From contig NZ_CP025572.1 of the NCBI RefSeq assembly GCF_018336975.1, forward strand, positions 2,877,271 through 2,941,270: a stretch of DNA of 64,000 bases, written 5' to 3'. How positions within the stretch are numbered: the first letter of the stretch is position 1; every line of letters begins with the position of its first letter. The notes under the pieces are model-generated. The model saw only the letters and a list, made by a program, of their open reading frames with translations. It did no database searches and was not told the DNA's origin. This document shows positions 1 through 9,211 of the stretch, one piece after another. This DNA is from Marinomonas sp. CT5 (GTDB lineage: Bacteria > Pseudomonadota > Gammaproteobacteria > Pseudomonadales > Marinomonadaceae). A program made the translations under genes and the position numbers.

Positions 1-2346
1 GAGGCATTTAAAACACTTATTAACCCGAAACACCCCTTTAGCCACTTCTCAGTTGGCAATCTAGACACTCTCAAAGATCGGCCAAACAACCCCTTGAGAG
101 AACAACTACTCAAGCTCTACAAAGAAAACTATTTTAGTGAAAATATGGCGCTAGTAATGGTTGCAGATTTACCTTACAACCAAATGGCAACTCTTGCTCA
201 AGAATACTTTTCAGCTATCCCTAGCAAACCAAAAAAAGAAGAAAGACATTACCCAAAACTGATAAAACAGAAGCAACCACAGCTTCAATTTCTTAAACCA
301 TTAATCGACAGCAATACGATTAATTTTTATTATCAAATCAATGCGCAAAGCCAAAACTACAAGACCCAACCAAGCCGTTATTTATCCTATATTCTAGGCA
401 ATGAAAATAAGGGCTCTCTCTATGCCACACTAAAATCTGAAGGCCTAATAAATGGCCTAACAGTAAAAACAAGTAACGACTATGGCGACAACGCCTTGTT
501 TACAGTCAAAATACGCTTAACCAATGAAGGAATGAAAAAAATAGACAAAGTAGCAAAGCAATTTTTTGCCACTATTAGCCTCTTAAAATCTTCACCAATT
601 AATCCGCTTTATCTAGAAGAAGGACTAAAATTAAGCCAGTTAATGTTTAACAACCAAAATTATGTCGATCCTCAAAGCCTTGCTCGGACCCTATCCGCAA
701 AGATGCTCTATATACCAACAAAAGACATTTTAAGTTGCTTCCGTTTAGACTCAGCGGCCTCACCTAAACAAGTACAAAACTTACTACAACAACTCACCCC
801 TGAAAATCTTCTAGTGCAAGTCATCAGCAACCAACCACTTCCCGAGAAGTGGGCTAAACAAAAAGACAGTTGGAAAATTGAACCCTGGTACAAAAGCGAA
901 TATCAAAACAGCTACTTCAGTTCGAACTTCATAAATCTCATCAAGCTGTCCATAAAAGACACTCGTGTCGGCCTGCCTGAGAGAAATAGCTTCATTCCAG
1001 AACATTTAAACCTGATCAACGAAAAAGACAAAACTCCCTCCATTGTTTTTCAACAAGAAGGCTTTAGTTTTTGGAACAAATCTGATTCAAGCTTTGGCAA
1101 ACCTATTGCGATAAACTTCCTAGCCATTCGCTTCGACCACGCCGCAGACACACCAAAACACACACTTTTAAATCAATTATGGAGCAGGCTATTTAATGAA
1201 AGCATAAGCGAATCCACTTACGCCCCATATGTTGCAGGATTAGGATACAGCTTCTACCCTCACGCGAATGGAGCCACATTAAGAACCAGTGGCTATTCAG
1301 ATAAACAAAGCACTTACATGACTTGGCTTGTTGACAAATTATTCTTGTTTACTCCAAATCTAAACAATTTCAAACAAGCCAAAACTCAACTAGAAAAAGA
1401 CCTAAGCAACCAAAAAAGCCGACAAGCCTATAGCCTTGCCAATAGCGCACTAAACACATTGATCACAAAAAATAGCTTCACAACTGAACAACTAGAAGGC
1501 GCATTAAAAGAACTGTCTATAAAAGATTTAAAGTCTTATATAAAAGCAGCTAGAGACCAATTTGACATTGTTGGCTATAGCACAGGAAACCAAAACAAAA
1601 AGCAAACGCAACAACTAGCGGCCTCACTATATCAACGCTTTGTTGGACGCCTAAAACCAAGAAAACCAGTAGAAATCGAAACTAAGCAGATTTCGTCTCC
1701 TCAAAAATATCACTACCGATTCGATTCTACTAGCGATGACACCACTGTACTCTATACCCTAATAGACACCAGCCACCAGAAACAGAAGTCACTTAAGACC
1801 AACACTTCTATTACTGAAAAAGCTTACTTTTCAATCTTTAAAAAACTCATTAGTAGTGCCTTTTACCACGAGCTCAGAACAAACAAACAACTTGGCTATA
1901 TTGTTGGAGCACAAGATCTAAGCATAAGAAATACCCCTATTTTAGGACTGCTTGTGCAATCTCCAAACAAAAACAACCTCACTATCATTAACGCAATAGC
2001 AGACTTTTTAAATGAACAGAAAGACAGATTACAAACCTTACCTTTAAAAGAGTTTGAAGAAGGGAAAAATTCGCTACTCACTCAACTCAAAATGACTGCA
2101 AAAAACTTAAGCGACAACGCCCTAAATGAATGGCATCAAATAGCGAAACAAGATCCAAACTTTAATTTACAAGAAGAATGGATTGATAGAGTAGAAAAGA
2201 TAAAAAGACAGGACTTCATTACTTTCATTAAAAGCAAAGTTCAATCAACACACACAACAAAGATCATTATCCATAACAAAGAGTTCCCGAATGAACTAAC
2301 AAAACAAGGATGGGTAGAAACCTCACCCAATAACCCTCGCCTCTAA
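1..2346 (+). CDS. M16 (pitrilysin/insulinase-like) zinc protease, C-terminal part
   Basis: The frame is already open at base 1, so the gene starts upstream; about 781 residues are visible. The first residues contain the NPxHPFSxFxxGNLxTL pattern typical of pitrilysin and insulysin, which lies a little after the catalytic zinc site. The HxxEH motif itself is therefore outside the window. The rest fits the remaining M16 half-domains, including the late segment HELRTNKQLGYIVG, the part of the inactive C-terminal half that is conserved in insulysins. Members of the family degrade peptides in the periplasm or cytosol; location cannot be judged without the N-terminus. The gene converges on a small secreted-protein gene 18 bases downstream. 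The family call is firm, the exact orthology is not. Confidence 0.88.
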   Translation, partial: EAFKTLINPKHPFSHFSVGNLDTLKDRPNNPLREQLLKLYKENYFSENMALVMVADLPYNQMATLAQEYFSAIPSKPKKEERHYPKLIKQKQPQLQFLKPLIDSNTINFYYQINAQSQNYKTQPSRYLSYILGNENKGSLYATLKSEGLINGLTVKTSNDYGDNALFTVKIRLTNEGMKKIDKVAKQFFATISLLKSSPINPLYLEEGLKLSQLMFNNQNYVDPQSLARTLSAKMLYIPTKDILSCFRLDSAASPKQVQNLLQQLTPENLLVQVISNQPLPEKWAKQKDSWKIEPWYKSEYQNSYFSSNFINLIKLSIKDTRVGLPERNSFIPEHLNLINEKDKTPSIVFQQEGFSFWNKSDSSFGKPIAINFLAIRFDHAADTPKHTLLNQLWSRLFNESISESTYAPYVAGLGYSFYPHANGATLRTSGYSDKQSTYMTWLVDKLFLFTPNLNNFKQAKTQLEKDLSNQKSRQAYSLANSALNTLITKNSFTTEQLEGALKELSIKDLKSYIKAARDQFDIVGYSTGNQNKKQTQQLAASLYQRFVGRLKPRKPVEIETKQISSPQKYHYRFDSTSDDTTVLYTLIDTSHQKQKSLKTNTSITEKAYFSIFKKLISSAFYHELRTNKQLGYIVGAQDLSIRNTPILGLLVQSPNKNNLTIINAIADFLNEQKDRLQTLPLKEFEEGKNSLLTQLKMTAKNLSDNALNEWHQIAKQDPNFNLQEEWIDRVEKIKRQDFITFIKSKVQSTHTTKIIIHNKEFPNELTKQGWVETSPNNPRL

Positions 2347-2364
2347 TATAAAACAAAAGAAACG

Positions 2365-2940
2365 TTAGCCGCCGCCAATCAATTTTTCCAACTTATCCTC
2401 ATCAGTAGCCGGAGCGGCTTTCGCGCCATTTGCTTTCGTTTCATTATTAGCCGCTGGCGTGACGCCTTTGCCAATAGGTGAAAAATCACCAACATCTGGA
2501 CCAGCTGTTTCCAAGGATGCATTCTCTTTTGAAACCTTCTCACCTTTCACTTGATCACCAAAAATACCAATTTCAGGCATCATCCTAAGGCGCTTAGCTT
2601 CAATATCTTCGGGGATATTTCCAGTAAAAAGCACGGTAAAAGGCGCTTCTTCAGTTCGCTTATTCACCTCGTCATAAATTGCCTGTTCGCGTTCAGCAAT
2701 AGCATTCTCTTCCAAATAAGACATACCTTTGCCCTCCGCTGTTATCACAATATTAGGAGCGATATTCGACTTTGTTTTGTCGACAGGAATCACTGCCACC
2801 TGCTCTTTAGAATCAACAACAACTTGGTGCTTACCTCGAATTACGTTATTACCATAGATGATATCAACAGGCTGCAACTCAACTTTCTGAGCTATCACAG
2901 ATAGCGGAAGGAAGAAAAACAACACGAACAAATACTTCAT
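2365..2940 (-). CDS. small secreted protein of unknown function
   Basis: A 191-residue protein with a clear signal peptide (MKYLFVLFFFLPLSVIA, then cleavage before QKVELQ). The mature part is hydrophilic and acidic, with an Ala/Pro/Asn-rich linker near the C-terminus and a final LIGGG. I do not recognise a family. I chose the ATG at 2940 because GGGG lies a few bases before it; an in-frame GTG two codons upstream would leave no room for that ribosome site. It lies about 100 bases downstream of fabV on the same strand, with a terminator between, so it is probably transcribed separately. It is convergent with the M16 protease gene. Confidence 0.7.
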   Translation of the reverse strand: MKYLFVLFFFLPLSVIAQKVELQPVDIIYGNNVIRGKHQVVVDSKEQVAVIPVDKTKSNIAPNIVITAEGKGMSYLEENAIAEREQAIYDEVNKRTEEAPFTVLFTGNIPEDIEAKRLRMMPEIGIFGDQVKGEKVSKENASLETAGPDVGDFSPIGKGVTPAANNETKANGAKAAPATDEDKLEKLIGGG

Positions 2941-2988
2941 AAGCACCCCAATACACGAATATCTCCACTATAAGAGATAAAAACACAT

Positions 2989-3026
2989 AAAAAAAGGAGC
3001 TCAAGCTAAGCCTGAACTCCTTTTTT
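2989..3026 (-). terminator. intrinsic terminator of fabV
   Basis: An inverted repeat lies just after the fabV stop on the minus strand. The arms are AAAAAAGGAG and CTCCTTTTTT, extended by a partly paired inner part that ends in GC/GC, around a loop of about three bases. The A and T runs on the two sides let it work in either direction, but only fabV reads into it. Confidence 0.8.
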
Positions 3027-3042
3027 GTTACTTTACTATAAC

Positions 3043-4245
3043 CTAAAGAGTAATAACTTCAAATTCCACTTCAGGCTCAGCTTCAGCTTCGTAATCAACA
3101 CCATCAACACCAAAGCCAAATAGTTTCAAAAACTCATCTTTGTAAAGTTGGTAGTCTGTTTCAGCAAACAAATTTGCATCGTTAATTTGAGGCCAAAGAT
3201 CACGACAAGCTTGCTGCACATCGTCACGTAATTCCCAATCATCTAAACGCAGACGATTTTGATCATCTGTCAATTCAGCTGGATTGTTATTGTTATACAA
3301 ACGTTCAGCAAACATACGATAGATTTGATCCATACAGCCTTCATGAAGGCCTTTTTCGCGCATCACCTTAAAGACCATCGCCAAGTACAGAGGCATAACA
3401 GGAATCGCAGAAGAAGCTTGCGTGACAACAGACTTCAATACAGCAACATTGGCACCACCACCTATCTTAGCTAACTGAGCATCAATAGCAGCAGAAGCAC
3501 GATCTAAGTCTTCTTTCGCCTTACCTAGCGCACCATGCCAATAAATTGGCCAAGTGATATCAGAGCCGATGTAAGAATAAGCAACTGTACGAACACCCTC
3601 AGCCAAAACACCCGCTTCTTGCAAAGCAGACATCCAAAGCTCCCAATCCTGTCCACCCATAACAGTAGTCGTTGCATCAATTTCTTCTTGAGTCGCAGGC
3701 TCAATTTCTGCCTCAATGATCACGTCTTTGTTGGTATCAATTGCAGTAGAACGGTATGGCTGACCAATTGGCTTAAGAACAGAGCGAACAACCTCGCCAG
3801 TCTCTGGCATTTTACGAACGGGTGAAGCCAAAGAGTAAACCACCATATCAACTTGACCAAGATCCTCTTTGATCAACTCAATCACTTTATCACGAGCTTC
3901 ATTTGAGAAGGCATCCCCATTGATACTTTTAGCGTACAAGCCTTCTTCTTTGGCTGCTTTATCAAATGCCGCTGCATTATACCAACCAGCCGTACCTGTT
4001 TTCTTTTCAGTACCTGGTTTCTCAAAGAAAACGCCAATTGTTGCCGCGCCAGAACCGAACGCAGCTGCAATACGAGAAGACAAGCCATAACCACTTGATG
4101 CACCGATTACGAGTACTTTTTTAGGGCCGTTTTCAATCGCGCCTTTGCTTTTAGTAAAAGCAATTTGCTCTCTTACATTTTGCTCACAACCTACTGGGTG
4201 TGTTGTTGTACAAATAAATCCACGAATCTTTGGTTTTATGATCAT
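3043..4245 (-). CDS. fabV: trans-2-enoyl-ACP/CoA reductase FabV
   Basis: This 400-residue NADH-dependent reductase performs the last step of each fatty-acid elongation cycle, reducing trans-2-enoyl-ACP. The start [20 protein letters not shown] is the hallmark of the family. The nucleotide-binding GASSGYG is at residues 48-54. The catalytic Tyr-x8-Lys pair is Y235 and K244, the same positions described for characterised FabV proteins. Length is normal. FabV differs from FabI and is known for insensitivity to triclosan. It is transcribed alone, divergently from the glycosyltransferase gene, and ends in a strong terminator. Confidence 0.97.
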   Translation of the reverse strand: MIIKPKIRGFICTTTHPVGCEQNVREQIAFTKSKGAIENGPKKVLVIGASSGYGLSSRIAAAFGSGAATIGVFFEKPGTEKKTGTAGWYNAAAFDKAAKEEGLYAKSINGDAFSNEARDKVIELIKEDLGQVDMVVYSLASPVRKMPETGEVVRSVLKPIGQPYRSTAIDTNKDVIIEAEIEPATQEEIDATTTVMGGQDWELWMSALQEAGVLAEGVRTVAYSYIGSDITWPIYWHGALGKAKEDLDRASAAIDAQLAKIGGGANVAVLKSVVTQASSAIPVMPLYLAMVFKVMREKGLHEGCMDQIYRMFAERLYNNNNPAELTDDQNRLRLDDWELRDDVQQACRDLWPQINDANLFAETDYQLYKDEFLKLFGFGVDGVDYEAEAEPEVEFEVITL

Positions 4246-4412
4246 AATATCTTCTCAACGTCATGTTTTGCTTACGTCCTACCTGACAATCCCTTCATAA
4301 TGAGGCAGGCAAGACAAATCTGTTCGCCATGATACAATAGCCAGACGAATATGTCCTGATTCTACTAAGAATACAGAACCAAAAGCCCCACATTATATTT
4401 AAAGAGAACATC

Positions 4413-5636
4413 GTGCACCTACTTGTCATCGGCTACGTCTGGCCAGAACCTAACTCCTCTGCTGCTGGCAGCAGAATGATGCAATTACTCAATTGCTTTC
4501 ATAAACAGAACTGGACGCTCTCATTTGCCAGCCCGGCTCAGCAAACAGAACATATGGCAGACCTTTCAAAGTTAAACATTGAGGCGGAACATATCGAGCT
4601 AAACAATGCATCATTCGATCATTACATCTCAGAGAAAAAACCAGACATCGTCATATTCGATCGCTTCATGATGGAAGAGCAATTTGGTTGGAGAGTGGAA
4701 AAATTCAGCCCTGAATCATTACGTGTGCTGAATACTGAAGACCTGCATTCGCTAAGACAAGCCAGACACAACGCATTAAAACAAAATAAGGACTTTGTAA
4801 TAGAAGACCTTTATAGCGAACAGGGCATTCGCGAAATCGCCGCGATTCATCGCTGCGATTTAACATTGATGATTTCTGAAGTAGAGACAAAATTACTTAC
4901 CGACGAATTTCATGTACCAGAAACGCATGTTTTTTACCTACCATTTATGTTACCAGAACCGAAAAACACTGACGCCTTACTCAATTTTGAAAAACGACAA
5001 CACTTTATTAGTATCGGCAACTTTCGCCACGCCCCAAACTGGGATGCTGTTCTGCAATTAAAAAATGAAATTTGGCCAAACATTCGCAAACGTCTCCCCA
5101 AAGCAGAAATGCATATTTATGGCGCTTACCCACCACCCAAGGCCACGCAACTTAACAACCCTAAAGAAGGCTTTTTAGTAAAAGGCTGGGCTGAAGACGC
5201 TCACGCCGTTATGCAACAAGCCAGAATCTGTTTAGCACCATTACGTTTTGGCGCTGGCATTAAAGGTAAATTAGTGGAAGCGATGCAAATGGGAACACCA
5301 AGTATCACCACGAACATTGGCGCGGAGTCCATGCACGGCGAACTGCCATGGAATGGTGTGATTACAGATGATATGGAAACCTTTGCCGATGCGGCAGTAT
5401 CACTCTATGAAGACAAAGAGAGCTGGTTGCTGATGCAACAAAATGGCAATAGAATTTTGCAGGATCGCTATCAAGCAGAAGAATGGGAACCCAAGTTGAT
5501 TAACAGGTTGACGCTTCAGGTTAAGATAAAAGAAAGCCTGCGAAAAAAGCATTTCTTAGGCTTGATGTTACGCCATCACAGTTTAAAAAGTACGCAATAC
5601 ATGTCGCAATGGATTGAGCTTAAGAATAAAGATTAA
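4413..5636 (+). CDS. GT4-type glycosyltransferase
   Basis: A 407-residue cytosolic protein with the two-domain layout of GT-B enzymes. The N-terminal half begins with a beta strand and glycine-rich turn (LLVIGYVWPEPNSSAAG). The C-terminal half carries the sugar-nucleotide-binding region: GNFRHAPNWDAV, GWAEDAHAVM, APLRFGAGIKGKLVEAMQMG and then TPSITT. The EAMQMG segment corresponds to the E-x7-E region of group 1 transferases. Acceptor and donor cannot be told from sequence. It starts at GTG, with AAAGAG about eight bases upstream; the first residues are conserved in style, so this start is likely. It stands alone, with no surrounding polysaccharide cluster. Confidence 0.85.
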   Translation: MHLLVIGYVWPEPNSSAAGSRMMQLLNCFHKQNWTLSFASPAQQTEHMADLSKLNIEAEHIELNNASFDHYISEKKPDIVIFDRFMMEEQFGWRVEKFSPESLRVLNTEDLHSLRQARHNALKQNKDFVIEDLYSEQGIREIAAIHRCDLTLMISEVETKLLTDEFHVPETHVFYLPFMLPEPKNTDALLNFEKRQHFISIGNFRHAPNWDAVLQLKNEIWPNIRKRLPKAEMHIYGAYPPPKATQLNNPKEGFLVKGWAEDAHAVMQQARICLAPLRFGAGIKGKLVEAMQMGTPSITTNIGAESMHGELPWNGVITDDMETFADAAVSLYEDKESWLLMQQNGNRILQDRYQAEEWEPKLINRLTLQVKIKESLRKKHFLGLMLRHHSLKSTQYMSQWIELKNKD

Positions 5637-5653
5637 GGCAAGTAACAAAAGGG

Positions 5654-5866
5654 TTAGCCAGAAACAAAATGGCTTTTGGCTTCCCTTTCACGAACCTTTT
5701 TCATTACCGCTTGCTGAGAAGCCTTGTTCATACTCCCCCACTGGCTGATTTCTTTACCGGTTCGGTAGCAACCGACACACACATCGTCATCATTAAGCAG
5801 ACAAATATTGACACAAGGGGATTTTATCTGAGGTTTGGGTTTGGTCATTTTTGAATCAACACTCAT
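5654..5866 (-). CDS. DUF1289 cysteine-rich small protein
   Basis: A 70-residue protein with the DUF1289 signature: SPCVNICLLNDDDVCVGCYRT (four cysteines, CxxxC and CxxC) followed by EISQWGSMN. The cysteines probably bind a metal. The role of the family is not established. The gene lies immediately after the yebC terminator, whose right-hand sequence overlaps the likely ribosome site (AGGAC). Expression may therefore come from read-through or from a promoter inside yebC. It converges on the glycosyltransferase gene. Confidence 0.85.
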   Translation of the reverse strand: MSVDSKMTKPKPQIKSPCVNICLLNDDDVCVGCYRTGKEISQWGSMNKASQQAVMKKVREREAKSHFVSG

Positions 5867-5871
5867 AAAGC

Positions 5872-5903
5872 AAAAAGTCCTGGTGACAACTCACCAGGAC
5901 TTT
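5872..5903 (-). terminator. intrinsic terminator after yebC
   Basis: A perfect 13-base stem (AAAGTCCTGGTGA against TCACCAGGACTTT) with a four-base loop, followed by T residues on the minus strand. It separates yebC from the DUF1289 gene and reaches into the latter's leader. Confidence 0.9.
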
Positions 5904-5908
5904 CCATT

Positions 5909-6625
5909 CTAATATTCGGCGTTATGGTAAACGCGCTGAACATCATCTAAGTCATTCAATAGATCCAAGAAGCGCTCAAATTGTTCCACTTCTTCACCTT
6001 GAATTTCAGTCATATTTTGTGCAACAAACTGAATTTCATCAACATCAAAGTCAATTTCACCAAACGCATCCGTCAATGCTGTTTTAGCCTTATTATAATC
6101 AGTATGTGGTGCAAAAACGGTCACTTTCCCATCTTCCAGCTCAATATCAGTGACATCAACATCCGCCATCATCAAAGCTTCTAATACTGCTTCCTCATCA
6201 GTACCTGCAAAAACAAAAATAGCACTGTGGTCAAACATGTGGCTCACACTGCCCTGACTACCGATCTTACATTTTACTTTGTTGAAGCAAGTGCGTACGT
6301 CACCAAAGGTACGGTTTGGATTATCAGACAAGCAATCCACGATAACCATAGTATTACCTGGACCAAAACCTTCATAACGAGCTGTATCAAAGTCTTCTCC
6401 ACCGCCACCTTTCGCCTTATCAATCGCTTTGTCGATAACGTGAGTTGGCACCTGATCTTTTTTAGCTCGGTCAATCAGAGAACGTAGTGCCAAATTACCA
6501 TTAGGATCAATACCACCGGATTTCGCGCAAACATAAATCTCACGGCCGTACTTACTGTAAACCTTGGCTTTTTGATCAGACGTTTTTGCCATGGACTCTT
6601 TGCGGTTTTGAAAGGCTCTGCCCAT
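5909..6625 (-). CDS. yebC: YebC/PmpR family protein, YeeN type
   Basis: A 238-residue protein of the YebC/TACO1 family. The opening [22 protein letters not shown] and the segments [29 protein letters not shown] and [11 protein letters not shown] match the family. The N-terminus resembles the E. coli YeeN branch rather than YebC proper (which begins MAGHSKWANI). Family members bind DNA as regulators in older reports and act on ribosomes stalled at proline runs in more recent work; which applies here cannot be read from sequence. Start: ATG with AGGAA seven bases upstream. It ends in a strong terminator. Confidence 0.92.
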   Translation of the reverse strand: MGRAFQNRKESMAKTSDQKAKVYSKYGREIYVCAKSGGIDPNGNLALRSLIDRAKKDQVPTHVIDKAIDKAKGGGGEDFDTARYEGFGPGNTMVIVDCLSDNPNRTFGDVRTCFNKVKCKIGSQGSVSHMFDHSAIFVFAGTDEEAVLEALMMADVDVTDIELEDGKVTVFAPHTDYNKAKTALTDAFGEIDFDVDEIQFVAQNMTEIQGEEVEQFERFLDLLNDLDDVQRVYHNAEY

Positions 6626-6782
6626 TACATATTCCTATTCTATACAGTCATAAAAGTGAGATTCTAACGTGTCCCCTAAAAAGAAGGAACTGCTAGCCCA
6701 ACATAAATACATTTAAATTCAGGACTTACCATCACAAAATTTCATGGAGGTGCGATAAACCAGCCAATGACGAAGAGGTAGC

Positions 6783-7952
6783 TTACGGGATAAGCTGTCG
6801 AATTACTTTAGCCAGCACAACAGTTGCCTGCTGGATTTGTGCAGGTGAAACACGCGCAAAACTCAACCGTAGAAATGAGTCTTCAAGAGGACTCTTACAA
6901 GGAAAAAAAGGTATTCCAGGAAGAACGAGCACTTTATCCTTCAAAGCTTCTGTCAACACAAGCTGCGACGAAACACCAGCTGGAAGTCTTACCCAGAAAA
7001 ACATACCGCCAGCGGGTAACGAATATTCAACCAGCCCACCGAGTTCTTTACTTAAAGCCTCAGCCATCACATCTCTCTTCTCTTTATAGGCTTTTTGTAA
7101 CTTGATAACGTGATCGGGATATTGCCCAGACTGAAAAAACTGAGTAATCATACTTTGTCCAAGACGATTAGTGTGAAGATCAACCGCTTGTTTTACTTTA
7201 ACTAGATAGGGAAAAAAATCTACACAGGAAACGATATACCCTGTCCTTAACCCTGGCCACAACACCTTAGAAAAGCTTCCCATATACAACCAAGGCGCTT
7301 GTTTTATTAACGTTGAAATCGGTGTCAGATCAACATTGTCATAACAAAGATCACGATATGGGTCATCTTCAATGAGTAGTATATTTTTCTCATCAAGCAA
7401 AGCCGCAATCTCTCGTCGACGTTTCGCACTATAGCAATGCCCTGCCGGATTCTGAAAATTAGGAATCAAATAAACCGCTTTCGGATGGTATTTTTCGATC
7501 GCATCACGCAAGGCGGAAACGGACATACCGTCAGCATCAGATAAGACATCCTGAACATTCGCACCTTGCAGCTTAAACACCTGACACGCAGCCAGATAAG
7601 TTGGCTGTTCCGTTAGAATGGTCGAGGTCTCGTCTAAAACTAAACGGCTGATAATATCCAAACCTTGTTGCGAGCCGCTGGTGATTAATACGTTATCAGT
7701 AGAGATGTCCAGACCTCGCTCCGCAACAATAGACACAATGCATTCTCGCAGATCTTTTTCACCCTCACTTGGGCCATATTGACGACTGTCCTTTAGTTGC
7801 TTCAAATCTGGATAAGCTGGCATCAGGTTTTCATCTGGCAAACCACCAGCTAAGGACAGAACGTCTGGCTGTTGGCTATAATGCAGTAACTCCCGCACCA
7901 AAGAAGCTTCCATACTTTTTGAGTGCGAAGTCAATAAATGAGAAATATCCAT
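6783..7952 (-). CDS. PLP-dependent fold-type I aminotransferase (LysN/2-aminoadipate type)
   Basis: A 389-residue class I/II aminotransferase. It shows SLAGGLPDE (33-41), PNFQNPAGH (164-172), EDDPYRDL (195-202) and the cofactor-binding SFSK at 226-229, so Lys229 should form the Schiff base. The pattern is that of the MocR-like/LysN/Aro8 subgroup that acts on 2-aminoadipate, leucine, aromatic or valine-type substrates. No DNA-binding domain is attached, so it is an enzyme and not a MocR regulator. The substrate is unknown. It stands alone between yebC and an acyltransferase gene. Confidence 0.88.
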   Translation of the reverse strand: MDISHLLTSHSKSMEASLVRELLHYSQQPDVLSLAGGLPDENLMPAYPDLKQLKDSRQYGPSEGEKDLRECIVSIVAERGLDISTDNVLITSGSQQGLDIISRLVLDETSTILTEQPTYLAACQVFKLQGANVQDVLSDADGMSVSALRDAIEKYHPKAVYLIPNFQNPAGHCYSAKRRREIAALLDEKNILLIEDDPYRDLCYDNVDLTPISTLIKQAPWLYMGSFSKVLWPGLRTGYIVSCVDFFPYLVKVKQAVDLHTNRLGQSMITQFFQSGQYPDHVIKLQKAYKEKRDVMAEALSKELGGLVEYSLPAGGMFFWVRLPAGVSSQLVLTEALKDKVLVLPGIPFFPCKSPLEDSFLRLSFARVSPAQIQQATVVLAKVIRQLIP

Positions 7953-8068
7953 ACCAAGTGCCTCAACAAATTTAAGAGTGGAGAAACAGGGTCAGACATT
8001 TCATCAAAAGGGAAAAGATACAATTTGCACTTAATTGGAGGATACAGAATAAAAAAATGTTCGATTTA

Positions 8069-8968
8069 TTAAAAACACTCAAACTCTTCTTTTAAAAGAC
8101 GCTCAATTTCTTGATCTTTTTGCTGCCAAAGTGTGTTAACCCATTGCTGAAAGTAGGCTCTATATTCAGCATCATTTTGATAATCACCAAGCAGAGAATC
8201 GTCTATCGGCATAACGTTTATATGTACCTTAATGTGGGCCACTCTTCCACAAAGGTACTCAAAAAAGGTTGGAACTCCTTCCGGATAAACAATAGTGATA
8301 TCGATTAATTTATGCAGCTTGCCATCCATCGCATTTAACGCAAAAGACAAACCACCAGCCTTTGGCATAAGAAGATGTGTATACTGACTAGATTGCTGAT
8401 CGTACTTTTGCCGAGTGAAGCGAGTGCCTTCCAAAAAATTCATAATGGATACAGGAAAGTATTGAAATTTTTCACAAGCCTTCTTCGTAACCTCAATATC
8501 TTTTCCTTTCAATTCGGGGCGTTTTTTAAGAACTGCAGAGCTATAGCGTTTCATAAAAGGAAACTCTAAAGCCCACCAAGCTAAACCAATAAAAGGCACC
8601 CAAATAAGTTCACGCTTTAAAAAAAACTTTATAAAAGGAATACGCCTATTAAACAAACGCTGAAGAATGAGAATATCCACCCATGATTGGTGATTCGCTA
8701 TCACCATATACCAATCTTTTGAGACAAAATCATTCATTCCAGATACCGAAATCGATGTTCTGCCTAAATAACGCTGATTAAAATTATTCACCCCTATCCA
8801 AAATGTTGCGATATTATCCAATACCAAATTCACAATCGCTCGCACAGACGCAATAGGAAGAAAGCACTTAATCAAAGCCAACACCATTACTGGAACAAAG
8901 CAAAATAAGGTATTTAAAACGATCAAAAAGAACGAAAAACTACCTTTTACAACAGACAAAATAGGCAT
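8069..8968 (-). CDS. PlsC/YihG-like membrane acyltransferase
   Basis: A 299-residue protein with two N-terminal membrane segments (about 8-45) and an acyltransferase domain. The catalytic NHQSWVD has His93 and Asp98 (HX4D), and the substrate-binding FLEGTR has EGTR at 180-183. Layout and length match E. coli YihG, a lysophosphatidic-acid acyltransferase homologue of the inner membrane. The longer reading frame begins at a TTG five codons upstream. I prefer the ATG at 8968, which has GAGG about eight bases before it and starts directly before the first hydrophobic stretch. It is monocistronic. Confidence 0.86.
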   Translation of the reverse strand: MPILSVVKGSFSFFLIVLNTLFCFVPVMVLALIKCFLPIASVRAIVNLVLDNIATFWIGVNNFNQRYLGRTSISVSGMNDFVSKDWYMVIANHQSWVDILILQRLFNRRIPFIKFFLKRELIWVPFIGLAWWALEFPFMKRYSSAVLKKRPELKGKDIEVTKKACEKFQYFPVSIMNFLEGTRFTRQKYDQQSSQYTHLLMPKAGGLSFALNAMDGKLHKLIDITIVYPEGVPTFFEYLCGRVAHIKVHINVMPIDDSLLGDYQNDAEYRAYFQQWVNTLWQQKDQEIERLLKEEFECF

Positions 8969-9130
8969 AATTAGCCTCAACAATCAAAGAACGAGGCATC
9001 ATACTAAAGGAATAAGTTAATGGGAAATCCTCATTATTTACACGCCAACCAAGTAGCTATCTTTACAAATTAAACTGTATAGTAAACAAACGATTAGTAT
9101 GACTAGCGAACCCACTCGATACCAAGGATA

Positions 9131-9211
9131 ATGCACTCTAATATCGACGATTATCAATTTCCTGCAAACCAGATGCAGGACACATTAATAGGATTTCAAA
9201 TTCATCTATGA
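9131..9211 (+). CDS. possible 26-residue upstream ORF coupled to the sensor kinase
   Basis: A short frame, MHSNIDDYQFPANQMQDTLI followed by GFQIHL, starts at an ATG with AAGGA just before it. Its TGA overlaps the ATG of the histidine-kinase gene (ATGA). The kinase has no good ribosome site at normal distance; AGGA is about 15 bases away. Translational coupling is therefore possible. There is no family match, and chance cannot be excluded. Confidence 0.3.
   Translation: MHSNIDDYQFPANQMQDTLIGFQIHL

Noticed and set aside
2551-2904. A 117-residue plus-strand ORF over the small secreted-protein gene
   Set aside because: It has no ribosome site or family pattern. The opposite strand has a signal peptide and a good start.
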